This document shows positions 21,150 to 32,773 of a stretch of DNA of 64,000 nucleotides, one piece after another. Both the position numbers and the translations under genes were made by a program. This DNA comes from Heterocephalus glaber (lineage: Eukaryota > Chordata > Mammalia > Rodentia > Bathyergidae), in assembly GCF_000247695.1 (NCBI RefSeq), contig NW_004624795.1, positions 4,947,546 to 5,011,545 on the forward strand. The letters are read 5' to 3'. The notes beneath the pieces were generated by a model, which made no database searches, was not told where the DNA came from, and saw only the letters and a program-made list of their open reading frames with translations. Position 1 is the stretch's first letter; each line of letters starts with the position of its first letter.

Positions 21150-23650
21150 TTCCCACTCACCCGGCTTCTCCTTGTCTCTCACTCAGCTGGTTTAGCACTG
21201 GAAGGAAAAACAAGATTTGGGGGAAGAAGAGATTCACAGGGCCAGATGACAGGTTTTTCTTTCCAGAGAGAGCTGATCTATAAGATTCTTTCAGAATTTG
21301 AACGAGAATCTCAGAATTTCAGAGCTTTAGGCCTCCATGACCCAGAAAAGGGAGGGAGGGGGGCTGGGGCCCAGCTTGGAGAGAAGTTAGATGCCTGGGT
21401 TACAGCACAGTAACAAAACCACAAGGGCATCTGGGCCCCGATCTGCTCGGCTGAGCACTGTTACCTCCTGAGTACTAATTGAGCCTCAAACGAAATCTGG
21501 AGGAAGTGGGGGAGGTTTCAAAAGTGGTTGTTCAACATTAGAATCAGGAAATGGTGATTTGGCTGACCGTACAGATAATAGCTTTACCACTTCCTGTGGC
21601 AGCTGATGCCAAAGTAGGGAAGATTCTAGAAAAGTAAATAGCTATGTAATAGGACTGTGGGCTTCCTTATAATCGTCCCCACACAACTGACCCCATAGAA
21701 TATATACTCTTTCTTTTGGGCCATCGAGGACAGGGTAGACCCGACTGTTCATAGGTTTTATTGGTTGATGTCCTACCCAGAATCACAAAATCAAAGAATA
21801 ATGGAATTTATAGGAACCCCAAGAGAACATCTGGTCTGACATCACATCTTCTGGTTGCTGAGTAACCAAACCATCTAGGACAGGTGATTTGATTGTCTTT
21901 CCTTTCTGTTTAAGGGCCCTGTTCCTCTACTGTAAGTGAGGAAATAAGGTTTCTTGCAGCTTTAACATGTCAGAATTCCACAACCTCTAAAAACAGAAGC
22001 ATCCCATCCTTTTCCAGTAACCCTTTACAGCATCTCATTATACAAAGGGTAAGCAACGCATGCTTTGTGGACAGGAAAGTTTCCTTCTCTTTGCCCCTAG
22101 CTTAGCATCATGGTGTAGCAAGCAGCGAGAGGGCATCCCGACTCCCAGGGGTGACCGTGGGCTCCAGGCCAGAAGAAGCAAAGCTCTCTCTAATGTTTTA
22201 AGAAGGAAGAGGGAAAAAACAGTTCTAGTGTATTCCTGTCAGTCCAAGATGTCAAGACTCCAGCCAATAGCATAGCTTGAGGCAAGTAGGTCCTGTAGCT
22301 TGCAGTGAAGATTACAGGTTTAGCCCTCAGTGGATCTATCAGCTTCATCCAAGAACAAGGGGGGAAAAAGAAAAAGAGAGGGAAAGAACAAAAAACTATT
22401 TCGGTTCTTTGGCATTTTTGTTAACTTCAAAAAGGCCTTGAGTGTCCCTGTCATCACAAACGGAAGCAGGAACATTCGTGTGGTTCCTTCTTTGCTTCAT
22501 CCAACACTCACTGAATCAGTGCTGTAACACAAATAAGTAGGGGCGGTAAGATTACCCTAAGAAACACACAGCCGTGGGCTGTCAAATATTCCCATGCCCA
22601 TGATGGAACCCAAGCACATGAGCTACAAACGCGATGTTGGTGATGTGTGTCGAATATCAACACAACGCCGAGAGCAAAGCATTTGCCTGTTTAATGCCTC
22701 AGTATTAACCGAGTACCCAGGGATGTTTAGTCTCAAAACAGAGGTTCCTAAAGCAGATGCCCAGTTAGGGATTCGTGTGGATGGTGGGATGCCGGCCCTG
22801 GTCCATCCTGACCTCCGCCGCACTCAGGAGGAAGGCTGGAAGGACCTCCGCTCCAGACCCCTCCTCCACTGTGGTGTGCTGCACTGCCTGACGTTCTTAC
22901 CAGGCCCTTAATTTTAAGTGAGGTTTTTGTCCCTGAAAGTCTGAGCCATAAAGAGCCCACCCTGTCCATCTCACCTCAACAGACAGGCTGAACACCTGAT
23001 GTAAGCCAGGGACGGTATCAGGTGGCAAGAAGTCCTAAATAAATAAGACTCCGGTTACCTGGAGGTCTACCCTGTCGCTGCATTCACCCTGCTTAACCCA
23101 TTAGCATGTGTCACTTTATCAGATTAGTGGCTGTCCGAGGAGCTGATGGTGGATGCAGCCAGGCGGGTTTTGATAGGACGTGAAGGTGGAAAATGTCTCA
23201 GACACTGAGCCTCACCAGGAGAATTCAGGCCTGGTTGAAAGCCAAGATTCATTCAAAGGATGGGGTATTCAGGGAGGATGGAAACCAAAGGAGTTCTGAG
23301 GTGAGCAAAGCACGTGTGCCTAGGAGTCCTGGTCCCTGCTCCCTTCTGGAATCTTCCTCTCTCTGGCCAGCCTTGGCACGCTCCTGGCTCAGCTCTGGTC
23401 TTCCTCAGTGGCTTCTCTGCGCTAATGAAAGTTTTCTTGTGTTCTGCTTTGTCTTCCAGGGATGAGCAGGAGAGATCGCTTTAACACTCTGCCCCTAAGT
23501 CCACCGGCTCAGTAGCTCCCGTTTGTCAAATGCAATGATCTTGGTCCTTCTCCTTTGTTGTATCTTTCTGAGATTTCCAGGGTTATTTCACAGATTTGCC
23601 TCACTTCTTCTGCCTCTGCCAATCCAATCCACTTGCTTTTGAAAGTGCTT
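21150..23650. other. Unique intergenic DNA
   Basis: No gene recognised; one possible old LINE piece at 21.78 kb. Confidence 0.45.
21775..21990 (+). repeat. Possible old LINE (L3/CR1-like) fragment
   Basis: CACAAAATCAAAGAATAATG ... GAACATCTGGTCTGAC resembles the AGATCATCTGGTCC-type ancient repeat. Weak. Confidence 0.3.
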
Positions 23651-23735
23651 ATTCTTGGGCTTTGGGTGTAGATCGGTGGTAGAGCCCTTGTCTAGCAAGT
23701 GCAAGGCCTTGAGTTGGATCCTTATCACTGCTAGG
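23650..23735 (+). mobile_element. ID-like SINE, older subfamily
   Basis: GGGTGTAGATCGGTGGTAGAG, then GGCCTTGAGTTGGATCC, ending in a (GGA)n tract to about 23,770. Confidence 0.7.
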
Positions 23736-24944
23736 AGGAGAAGGAAGTGGAGGAGGAGGAGAAGGAATAGAGAAGCCACTTCCTAGATTTTCTTTGTCTC
23801 AGTGGTCTTGTTGTCTTTTCAACAACCTGGCTTCTTTCAGGGCTCCTGGTAATAATCAAGATTCTTGATTATAAGAGACAGAAACCCAAATAAAATAGCC
23901 TTGGGCAAAAAAGGGAAATTAATTGCTACCAAGATTCCAAGGAAATGTTAAATAATTGAACACGGAAGGGCAGAAACGTAACTAGGCCTTAAATCCAACT
24001 ACCCTTTGACTTCTCGGACTGAATGGCTTCCCAGGCCAGCCCCTCACGGCCCACACCGGGGCAGCTGTGACCACAGGTGGTGTTGCATAGAAACATCACA
24101 ACTCCTGCTGAAGCCCAGCGAGTGCAACGGGAGGGAAGAGATTCCCAGCTGACCCAGATTGCTATTTGTAGAAACAGTAGGGAGGTTTGCTGAACAGAAA
24201 AGGTAATAATCTACCCATCCCATCCGGCTCTTCTTCAGCTCTGGTTGGGCACAGTAGACAAGGTCCAAATTCCCTCCCAAAAGACTTGTGAGCCCTTGAA
24301 AATCAGAGATGTGGTTAAATAGGAGATTTCTGTCCCCACTCCCCACACGCAGCCTCAGCTCCTGCCCGACTGGCCTCTTCTCCTGTCAGGGTTGCACACG
24401 CACTGCTGGGTGTGAGGTGTGCAGGAGGACCCAGATGCCACAGAAATGACCACTCACCCTGTTCCTCATTTCACACCAAGCTTTCCTCTCCCTCCAGTTT
24501 CCTGGGGTCACCATGGACAGCCTGACTGCCCCGTCTGGAAACCTGAAGGACACCTTTCACTCCTCTTTCCCCTCTGCCAATTCCTACTACATGTCTTCCA
24601 AGTTATTTGCTTCTCCAGCCCCGTTGCCACCATCTAGGTCCAGGCCACCTTCACCTCTCCTCTCGTGGTCCTTTCGTCTGATCCCTCCTCCTTAATTAAA
24701 ACTGCAGTCACTTAACTCCTCAACGTGGCTAACAAGCGTCCACCATCACCACCACCACATTTCGTCCCTGCACATCTTCTGCTGCCTTCTCCATATGGTC
24801 CCCTTCCTGTCACAAATTCATTCATTGTCTCTGACAGCGAGGGGCTTGTTCCCCTGTCGTGGATTCCTACTGCACTCACTCAGCATCTGCTGCTTCAAAC
24901 CCACAGCCCTCATCTGTAGTGCCCACCTGTCCTATCTTCACCTC

Positions 24945-25018
24945 CCAACTAGCAGCTCCCTGAGGGCCTAGAGCTCTCCTGTCTTATTCACCATTATGTT
25001 CTCAGCAAGTCTGTTGGG
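24945..25018 (+). repeat. L2-like fragment
   Basis: GCTCCCTGAGGGCCTAGAG and CTGTCTTATTCACC match the L2 3' region. Confidence 0.55.
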
Positions 25019-25037
25019 ATTTTTAAAAAATATTTTC

Positions 25038-25205
25038 TGGCTGGGATGGTTGCTGCACACCTGTGATCCCAGCAACTCCAGAGGCTGAGGCAGGAGGATC
25101 GCAGCGAGTTTAAGGCCAGCCTGGGCTCATAGTGAGTTCAAGGCCAGCCTGAACTATGTAGTGAGACCCAGTCTCAAAAAGCCTAATAATAATAATAATA
25201 ATACT
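25038..25205 (+). mobile_element. B1 SINE with internal duplication and (TAA)n tail
   Basis: Two AAGGCCAGCCTG copies; tail followed by (TAA)6-7. Confidence 0.9.
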
Positions 25206-25699
25206 TGTTATTTTGCAATAATTTCAATCACAGAAAACTTTACCATAGCACCTAGAACTCCTGTGCACCCTTCGCTCAGACTAATCGGTGATTAACTTTT
25301 GCCACCTTTATTATCTTGTATTTCTATAAATTTACAAATTTTCTCCTGAACCTTTTAAGAATAAATTACAGACATCCTGTTCCATTTCCCCTAAAAAGCT
25401 GAATGTATTTCCTAAGAATGAGGGCGCTCCTTAGAACAATGGCACCCAGTAGAGTTTCCAAACTGAGGAAAGTTAACACAGACGCGTAAGCTCTTGTCCA
25501 AGCGCGTGTTCTTCTTTAGAGAAGTAGAAAGGGGGGTGGCGTTGCGGACAGTCGCCTCCCTTTCTCCTTCCGCCTTCTCTGCTCCTGTTCAGCAGCTGCA
25601 GCTGTGGGGTCGGGTGGGGCTCTACCGAGCACTCTTGCAGGCCTGAGGTCCCTCCCAGCACCCCCACTTGCACAGTAACTTCCCTGCTCCCACATTCTC

Positions 25700-26300
25700 A
25701 TCGCCCCCTGTTGGGGTCCCAGGGAAGGTGGGAAACCCAGAGAGCCGGAAGTGCGAGCAGCTCAGCCGGCGGAGCGGAGGAAGACACCGAGGGCGGGGCG
25801 TCTGCGCACCTCGGCCTGCTCAGCCGAGCGGAATACCAACGCGGGTCTCTGGAGCCTCGCTTCACCTCCGCCAGGCAATCGACAGGAGAAGCAGCGAGCG
25901 AGACCGACAGACTGTCACTGGCAAAATGAACTGTCACCTCCCATTTTTCAGAGGCGCGCGGGATGAATTGCAGCCTTGAACCGTGCGGCCCGCTGCTGAT
26001 TGAGTTCCGCTGTCTTCGAACCCCGCCGAACAAGGCGAGTTCATTTCAGGCTGACGTCCCCACCGCTTATCAATTTAGGAGCCAGGAACATTAACCGCTT
26101 CGGAGCTGATTTTCTCCCTCCCCCTGCTTGGAATCCGTATCCGGAAAGGTCATGAAAATAAATCTCTCTGGGTCCTGCAAGCATCAGACGAAGTTTAGAG
26201 ATGAGGTCTCGGAAGGAAAGGCTGAGTCCAGCCTAGTCCGGGCCCAGAAGCTTTCTAAGGTCCCTTGACAGCCACCAGCCCGGAAGTGGTGACCAGCCTG
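25700..26300. promoter_or_regulatory. CpG-rich block with paired ETS sites
   Basis: CpG-rich unique DNA (25,740-26,080 strongest) with perfect CCGGAAGTG ETS/GABPA-type sites at 25,745-25,753 and 26,280-26,288, and a CTCF-like site at 25,702-25,714 on the minus strand. This is the typical makeup of a TATA-less promoter. No coding exon is recognised on either strand, so a lncRNA promoter is possible. Confidence 0.55.
25702..25714 (-). promoter_or_regulatory. CTCF-like motif
   Basis: Minus strand reads CCAACAGGGGGCG, matching the CTCF core CCASYAGRKGGCR at 12 of 13 positions. It sits at the left edge of the 25.7 kb CpG block. Confidence 0.5.
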
Positions 26301-27240
26301 GCTTCGCCAGCTCTGCCGCTTCCGCCCAACAGACAGGGAAGAGAAGTCCCGGAGCTGAGCAGCCCCTGTCCTCAGGACCTCCTGCCACTTAGGGGGCGCC
26401 GGTCAGTGTCATCCGAACAGATCCCCAGGTGCTTACTGTAGCATCAGGGATTAGTGTGAAAAGTTGGAACAAGCCAGGGCCTGGCATGGGGGTGGGGAGT
26501 GGACGGATGCCGTCCAGACACCCGTACTGTCCCCAGCAACCATGCAGACCAGGCCGTGCTAGAAACGGCTCTTGGCAGCAGAGTACGTCACGACCAAAGC
26601 AGAGTCCTCTGTTTGCAGAAGGAGGACCTTGTGCCTTGTTCCTTCCCGTGCCACCTCTCTGAGCAGCAAGGCCGTGCCTTGAGCATATCTTGGGGCTTCT
26701 CCTCTCCTCTGCACCTCGGAGACAAAGCAGTTTTCTCCACACCTTTCTCTCTATAACCGGCTGCGGCTGTTTGTCTCCGGAGACGCAACGGAACCGTTCT
26801 CAGGATGATGTTAAGGCGCGGGTTCCCAGACATTGCTTCTGCTCAGAAGCATGCAGGTCTCACCAAAGCTGTCCCATTCCCTAGGGAAGCTGTGCAGGAA
26901 CGAAGGACTTCGCCAGGCAGGGCGAGGGCCAGACAATGTCTGAGCTACAGCGGGTGTCAGCAACAGCGCGTTCCTGTTCTCAGGCCGGGCTTGTACTTCT
27001 GGGTTTCCATCGGCCCAGTGACAAGGCCCAATTTCCAAATCCGCTCTCCCTCGATAGTTACAGGATTTGAGCGAATCACTAACCTGTCTCATTACGCCTC
27101 ACACCTCCAACTATAAGCCTGTGTAACTGTTAAGAAACGCAAAGAATTTCATGCATGTGAGACCTTAATAAACTACACAATTATGTAGAGATGCTGGACT
27201 CTATTCTTTTCGGTCTCTGCAACAAAAGAAAAATATGAGA
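26300..27240. other. Unique DNA flanking the 25.7 kb CpG block
   Basis: No repeat or coding exon recognised. A partial CTCF-like core AGGGGGCGCCGG lies near 26,391. Confidence 0.45.
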
Positions 27241-27244
27241 ATGA

Positions 27245-27430
27245 ATGTCACCCTGGATCTCAGAATTTGATCCAATTCCACTTCTGAGACTTGAGCTCAC
27301 AAAAATGCTCATATATATGCAAAAGGAAGGCCATGTGAGAAATTTCTCTGCAGCTTTTGAAAAATTGGAAATAATCTCACTGTTGGCAATAAGAGAGTGG
27401 GTAAATAATGATTCATATATACTATGAAAG
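27245..27430 (+). mobile_element. Old LINE-1 3' UTR relic
   Basis: L1M-like pattern: GATCCAATTCCACTTCTG, then AAAATTGGAAATAATCTCAC, then a GGGTAAATAATGATTCATAT stretch. Confidence 0.6.
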
Positions 27431-27452
27431 TAAATTCAAAACTCATGATTGT

Positions 27453-27632
27453 AGCTGGCCACAGTGGCATAGCCCATAATCTCAGCTACTCAGGAGGCTG
27501 AGGCAGGAGGACGGTAAGTTCAAGGCCAGACTGGACAACTGAGTGAGACTCATTCCCAAAATAAAACTGAAAAGGGCTGTGGATGTAGTTCAATGCTCCC
27601 TGGGTTCAATCCCCAGTACCACAAACAAAACA
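27453..27632 (+). mobile_element. B1-dID dimeric SINE
   Basis: B1 half 27,453-27,560, linker, ID half from 27,572 (GCTGTGGATGTAGTTCAATG, GGGTTCAATCCCC), (AAAC)n tail. Confidence 0.82.
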
Positions 27633-27723
27633 AAACTTGTTATAATTGTGCCAATTATGCAGTGGTGTTGCTTTATATGAATTAACAGATGTAGTTATCA
27701 CATTATTAAAGACTTGAATGTTC

Positions 27724-27873
27724 CTTTTTTTCTTTTTTTGAGACAGGGTCTCGCTGTGTAATTCAGGCTGGCCTTGAACTCACTACCTGATACAGGCCTG
27801 GAACTCATGGCGATCCTCCTGCCTCAGCCTCCTGAGTGCTGGGATGACAGGTGTTCACCATCACACCCGGACT
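27724..27873 (-). mobile_element. B1 SINE with internal duplication
   Basis: Minus B1, GAGACAGGGTCTCGCTGTG and paired GGCTGGCCTTGAACTCA / GGCCTGGAACTCA. Confidence 0.88.
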
Positions 27874-28243
27874 AGTCTAGGACTTTTAAACAAATAGAAC
27901 ATTTGAAAAACCCTGCACAATCCCTGAGACCAGTTTACTTTTAAGGCTTCACAATTCTGAGTCTGACACGTATGTCAAGTAAGTTCTTATATTCTGCATC
28001 CAGGTTTGCATGTACCTAGGAAACTAACTTTATGAAGTTTCATTCTCCTTTCAGAATAATTGTTTTGTAATAAGGAAACATAGATGCAGGTGTTTAATAT
28101 TTTCAGATTTTCTCGTCCTAAATTTTCTCAACTTGAGGCATGGCTGTAATTACAAAAGAACTGGACGGGAACATGAGACAAAAGAGCTGCAAGATCCCTA
28201 AAACAGAGTCAGGCATGGGGGCACACACTGTTAGTCACGTTCC

Positions 28244-28281
28244 CCCAGACATCCAAACTCAAAACGTAGGCCTCAACTGGG
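28244..28281 (+). repeat. 38-bp segment shared with 17,640-17,677
   Basis: Second copy of the identical segment. Just 5' lies what looks like a truncated B1 head (AGGCATGGGGGCACACACTG). Confidence 0.9.
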
Positions 28282-28460
28282 TGTGATGCTGCACGCCTGT
28301 CATCCTAGCACCTGGGTGGCTGAGGCAGGAGGATCGCTGTGAGTTGGAGTCCAGCCTGGGCTACATAGTAAGTTCAAGGCCAGCCTGGACAAGATACCAA
28401 GACCCTGTTCTAAAAAACAAAAAACAAAACCAAAATAATAAATAAATAAATAAATAAAAT
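28275..28460 (+). mobile_element. B1 SINE with internal duplication
   Basis: AACTGGGTGTGATGCTGCAC head, duplicated segment, tail of AAAAC and (ATAA)n. Confidence 0.9.
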
Positions 28461-28589
28461 AAAGATTCCTGAAACCCCACAGAGTAACTGTTGGTTGCAC
28501 CAGTGAGGTAAGAGATACTGAACCAGAGCAAGAATTACCGATTTCTACCCTCAGCTTGGGTAATTTCTGTTTTATAAAACACATCTAAG

Positions 28590-29940
28590 TGCTTCCCAGG
28601 TGTTATTTCGTTTTATCCTCCCACACTCCCTCTGGGTTGCCTGCACATTTATTTTACCTCACTGCCTGATGACAAAGAAGATGATTTTTCACAGCCTTCA
28701 TCAGGAAATAGGGCTATTTTCTGACCCCCACCGGGAAAGCTGGCCCTAGATAAAAAACCATGAAGTTGCTGTAGCTTTTCCTCTCTGCAATATACTCCTC
28801 CATCAGCTGCTCCTCCTTCGCACCAGAAAGAAAGGATGCTGCCTCTGGAAGTCCTTCTGAGGTCCCAGGAGGAGCCCACTGCTCCTTCTGCTGTGCATGC
28901 CCCACGTGTGCGAGTGCACGCGTGTGTCTCTGTGTACGTGATGTTCTCTTCCCCACCTGACACGTGGCCCTTCCCTCCCGACTAGGTCCCATCTGCCTTA
29001 GGGAGGAGGACTGATTTGTATGGATTTCTGTATCCACCACACCTGGCACGGAGCCACCACATAACATTGGTGAAGGAGTGAAATCCGCTCGCGCTGTCCC
29101 TGCAGTTACCAGTGGGCCCCACTGTGGCAGCTCCTTGGGTCCTGTCCCCGGGGAGCCTTGTCACCCCCATGATGCCTTTCTCCTCCAGGTCTGTGGCCCG
29201 CCCTCCAGGGTCATAAGTAGTTAGCTGACCTCATGGGTAGCAATGAGGTTAGCCAGGGTCCATACATTAATGGAGGACTGCTTTAAAAAAGGGTTTTCAC
29301 TTCAACCAGAAATTAGAAATGACACAATGGAGCTATTGCTACCCGTGAATGCACCAAGTGGGTGTCCAGGGTCCCTGGGGATTGGGACCCTGAATGGCAG
29401 GGAGGTTTTAGGGACCCCCTACCCGAGGACCTCTAAAACCATGTCACTACCTACTTGTATAGAAGAAACCCAAAGGTCAAAGGGCAAAGCACACAGATCT
29501 AACGCTGAGAGCGTGTGTGGTCTTTGCTGTGGTCAGATGAGATGGCCAACGAGGTGAGCTCTGACCTACAACACAAGGACACAAGAGGGCTGCGTCGCCT
29601 GCTCTTTGTCACAGGGCTCTGCAACTTAAAGGATGTGATGCAAAGGAATCATGGCAAATGCTCTGGACAGTAGCAGGGACATTGCCTGAATCTCCAGAAA
29701 GTGAGCTAATCATCGGATCCCTAATTCACATCCAGAATCATTGCTACTGAAAAGCACCGCAGGAAGAGTGGGAAGGCTAAGAAGCCAGATTAGTCTTTTC
29801 TAGCAGGTCAGATATTGCACTTTTAAAACCTTGGAAACCTTGTCAAGCTGACAGAATCGGTATGCTGTTGTACTGAATACTTATTTGATTATTGGTAAAT
29901 ACTTATTTGACTATTGGTAAAGATGAACTTTTGAAAACAT
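28590..29940. other. Unique intergenic DNA
   Basis: Nothing recognised apart from a possible MIR fragment at 28,590-28,680. Confidence 0.45.
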
Positions 29941-29942
29941 CC

Positions 29943-30235
29943 AAAGCCAGGTGTGGTGTAATCCCAACACTCTGGGAGGTTGAGGCGGGAGGATTGTAAG
30001 TTGGAACTCAGCTGGGCAACTTGGTGATTAGTGAGACCTTGTCTCAAATTTTTAAAAATAAAAATGTATGGGGCCGGGGATTTAGCTCAGTGGTTCCGGC
30101 GCCTGCCTTGAAAGCGCAAGGTCCCGAGTTCGATCCCTGGTACAAAAATAAATAAATAAAAAATAAATAAAAATGTAAAAAAAGGTGTCTGGGACCGAGG
30201 GTGGGGGGTGTCTGGGTTCAATCTCCAGTATACTT
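29943..30235 (+). mobile_element. B1-dID dimer with an ID-like SINE in its linker
   Basis: B1 half 29,946-30,045; ID half resumes at about 30,186-30,232 (CTGGGTTCAATCTCCAGTA). A younger ID sits between them. Confidence 0.75.
30071..30168 (+). mobile_element. ID-like SINE in B1-dID linker
   Basis: Consensus-like copy (GGTTCCGGCGCCTGCCTTG, GTCCCGAGTTCGATCCC) with AATAAAAATGTA on both sides. Confidence 0.92.
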
Positions 30236-30254
30236 TTTTTAAAAAACCGCCAAG

Positions 30255-30350
30255 GACGGGGGGTGGGGTGGGGTGGGGGTGGTGGAGCTCAGCGGTCGTG
30301 CTCTTGGCTAGTAAACATAGAGCTCTGATTTGAGCCCCAGGACTGGAGAA
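30255..30350 (+). mobile_element. Degenerate ID-like SINE
   Basis: TGGTGGAGCTCAGCGGTCG and GATTTGAGCCCCAGGACTGG keep the ID outline. Confidence 0.5.
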
Positions 30351-30440
30351 AAGAATCAATTGGCCTTCCATATTTCGTCATGTATAAATATCTTGTTCCT
30401 TTTCTGACCCATTACTCTTTGGGGACATTTGTCCCTTTTT

Positions 30441-30519
30441 TTTTGGTACCGGGGATCAAACTCAGGTCCTTGCGCTTGCGCAGCAGGCGACAAAACCACT
30501 GAGCTAAATCCCCGGCCCC
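30441..30519 (-). mobile_element. ID-like SINE with 15-bp TSD
   Basis: Perfect TSD CATTTGTCCCTTTTT at 30,426-30,440 and 30,520-30,534. Among the most consensus-like copies, thus young. Confidence 0.94.
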
Positions 30520-30851
30520 CATTTGTCCCTTTTTAAGACTTTCCTTATAGGGTTGTGTGGACTCTGAGTATTAAGGCTATCGACCCATTCACTAAAGGCT
30601 GTTTCTGGAAGGTCAGATTCCAGCCTAGTGTGACTGACCCCATGCCGGCTCCTTGGTGTGGCATCCTCCACACTGACATTCTGTGTTTGTCCCCTAGACT
30701 CTCAGCTTTCAAACTGAATTCATACTCTTTCTTTCCCCCACGATCCCAGCAGCACAACTCAGTTGGCCCGCTGGGAGACGGACTCACTAGAGAGACCTGC
30801 AGGGGTCATAGATAGACAGCAGTGCTCCAGAAAGTGGGTGGTCCTTCCAGT

Positions 30852-30872
30852 TCAAGGTCATAATGAAGGTCA
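30852..30872 (+). promoter_or_regulatory. ERR/SF1 extended half-site within a perfect DR6
   Basis: TCAAGGTCA at 30,852-30,860 is the ERR/SF-1 extended half-site. A second AGGTCA follows at 30,867-30,872 after six bases, giving a perfect DR6. Confidence 0.35.
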
Positions 30873-31260
30873 GCACCGCTGAGTGAGTGAGCAACACAGG
30901 CTGCAAGAGTCAGATCCCATGTGACAGCAACCTGCTGCTTGAAAAGACATTTATCGTCACACCACAGCTAAGTGGCTTTTATCTTCTTCTACAGTTCCTG
31001 TGTAGGTGGGAGGATGTGATCTTTGGAACTAGAACCACAGATATGAAAAATGGCTTTAGCTGATAAAGGAAGCAGAATATAAAGAAACAGCTGCATTTAA
31101 GTGCTCAGCTGTCATTTCGGGTGTGTAATTGTGCCCTACGTTTTATCAAATATACCCACTGCTTGTCAGACACACCTCTGGCAGAGCCGCCTCTCAGGAC
31201 AGAGACTGAAAACACTAGATTCTTACTTTACCAGGTTCCTTTGCAGCTAAAGATGCGTTG

Positions 31261-31277
31261 TGACCCAGGTTTGACCA
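31261..31277 (-). promoter_or_regulatory. DR5 retinoic-acid-response-element-like site
   Basis: Minus strand reads TGGTCA, five bases (AACCT), then GGGTCA. This matches RGKTCA-N5-RGKTCA at 11 of 12 half-site positions (first base T instead of A/G). It was the only DR5 this close found by eye. The surrounding DNA looks like an old unassigned repeat. Confidence 0.35.
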
Positions 31278-32469
31278 GCGAGAAACAAGAGGAAGACTAT
31301 CGGGCGAAGCCTTTAGGTACTTTTCTTCTAGGAAAAGGATAAATACACAAAAGGTTTCTACCTTTTCTTCATGTCTATGAGCATAGTCATCTAAGGACAT
31401 AATTTCCTCAACCATGGAGGCCGTGCAACTAGAAGCCTAAAGACCAAAAGCCAGCACTGAGGACAGATATTAAAAAAAAAAAAAAAAAAAGATGAAAGGA
31501 TCCTGGTCAGTTGTATTATTTTTCAGCTGATGAACCAAAAATAAGACCTCTACTCATTTTGTGTAACAGTAAAAGCTCTGATTGTGGCTCTAACTACTCT
31601 GCCACCTCCCTCTGCCCTCTGCTATATTCAAAACACAAAATTACACAGAACCTGGGATTGCAAGTATAGAAAATATGTTAGTGTGTGGACAAAGACCAGG
31701 TGGTAGCAAGACTGATGGCCAGGATGAAGACCAGAATACAGCAAAATGTCAGGGAAGGGGGAGGAGGGTCCCACACTCCTGTATATTTTGATTTAATCGG
31801 CCTGGGGTAGGAGCCAGGGATTGGTATTTAAGGAGAAGAAAATAACAGCATTCCTCATGATTCTGCATCCAGCCATGAGAACTTCTGATCTAGATGCAGA
31901 AACCACAGGCCAAGCAGTATGGCTGGTAGAGACCATGTTACCTAAGCGTGAACAAAGACAGACTCGCGCCCAGAGGTGCTCAGGTCACTGCTCCTCTCAC
32001 TCTGGTCCTCAGAGTCCCTTCTGCGGGTTATCCAGTGTCTGCATTCTTACTCCTGTCTCACCTGAGCCCCAAATACTGCACCCCTCCAGGTCAGTGCCTG
32101 GGTCCTTTCCTGGGCTCATCCCTTAGGGACCTGCCGGGCAACTGCCAAACTCATTTTAAACACGTTCTTTCCAGCCAAGGTGTTAACGACAGATAATGGC
32201 TTGTGCATTACTCCTTCCTGATAGTATTTCCATTTTAATGGAGGCTTTAAATGTCTTCCTCCAAAGGAAACAGCCTGAAAAATGCAGGGCTGGCAAATAC
32301 CTGGCACCTTTGCTCCCTTCCTATTCCAGGAAGACATCTCTAAGTGGTCCCAGGGGCTCTTCCCGCTAAGCCTAAACCGGGACACTGCCTGGCCCTGCCT
32401 AGCCCCTACCAAGCCACCATGAGACTCAGCATGTACGATGGAATCTACTTAGAACAAACATTTGCCCAC

Positions 32470-32640
32470 AGGTAGGGCCTGAGTCCTACCTTGGGGCTTT
32501 GCAACTAGTCTTATACAAACTATTTACCATTGGCAGAGCTGTTTCCTTATCCATAAAATGAAAGGACTGGTATTAGAATTGGACATCTCCAAAGAATAGT
32601 CCTTGCTTGATCCGCTTGACACAAAGCCTGACTTGGTGTC
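32470..32640 (+). repeat. MIR-like fragment
   Basis: GTTTCCTTATCCATAAAATG followed by AAAGGACT matches the MIR core. Confidence 0.55.
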
Positions 32641-32677
32641 TCTCCAAGCCAGTGGCTGCTACCACGATCCTCTTCAA

Positions 32678-32766
32678 ATTTTTTTTTTTTTTTGTACCTG
32701 GGTTCAAACTCAGGACCTTGCACTTGTGAGGCAGGCTTGGCATCACTGATCTAAATCCCCAGCCCT
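32678..32766 (-). mobile_element. ID-like SINE
   Basis: Minus copy; GGGTTCAAACTCAGGACCTT and GATCTAAATCCCCAGCCC. Confidence 0.85.
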
Positions 32767-32773
32767 TGTTTTG

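Larger units (their letters stand above)
19860..21150. promoter_or_regulatory. CpG-rich block, possible orphan CpG island(s)
   Basis: CpG density rises sharply in two lobes, about 19,865-20,060 and 20,455-21,145, and includes GCGTGCGTGCGTCGCCGG near 21,121-21,138. There is no recognisable protein. Open frames of about 200-256 codons reflect GC content. It may be a noncoding-transcript promoter or an enhancer-type island upstream of SKAP1 and 3' of the inferred HOXB1. Confidence 0.6.
30535..32470. other. Mostly unique intergenic DNA
   Basis: Holds the DR6 and DR5 motifs. 31,120-31,340 looks like an old unassigned repeat. An A-run lies at 31,471-31,489. Confidence 0.45.

Noticed and set aside
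20643..21413. 256-codon plus frame in the 20 kb CpG block
   Set aside because: No recognisable domain; several overlapping frames are equally open, as expected from GC content.
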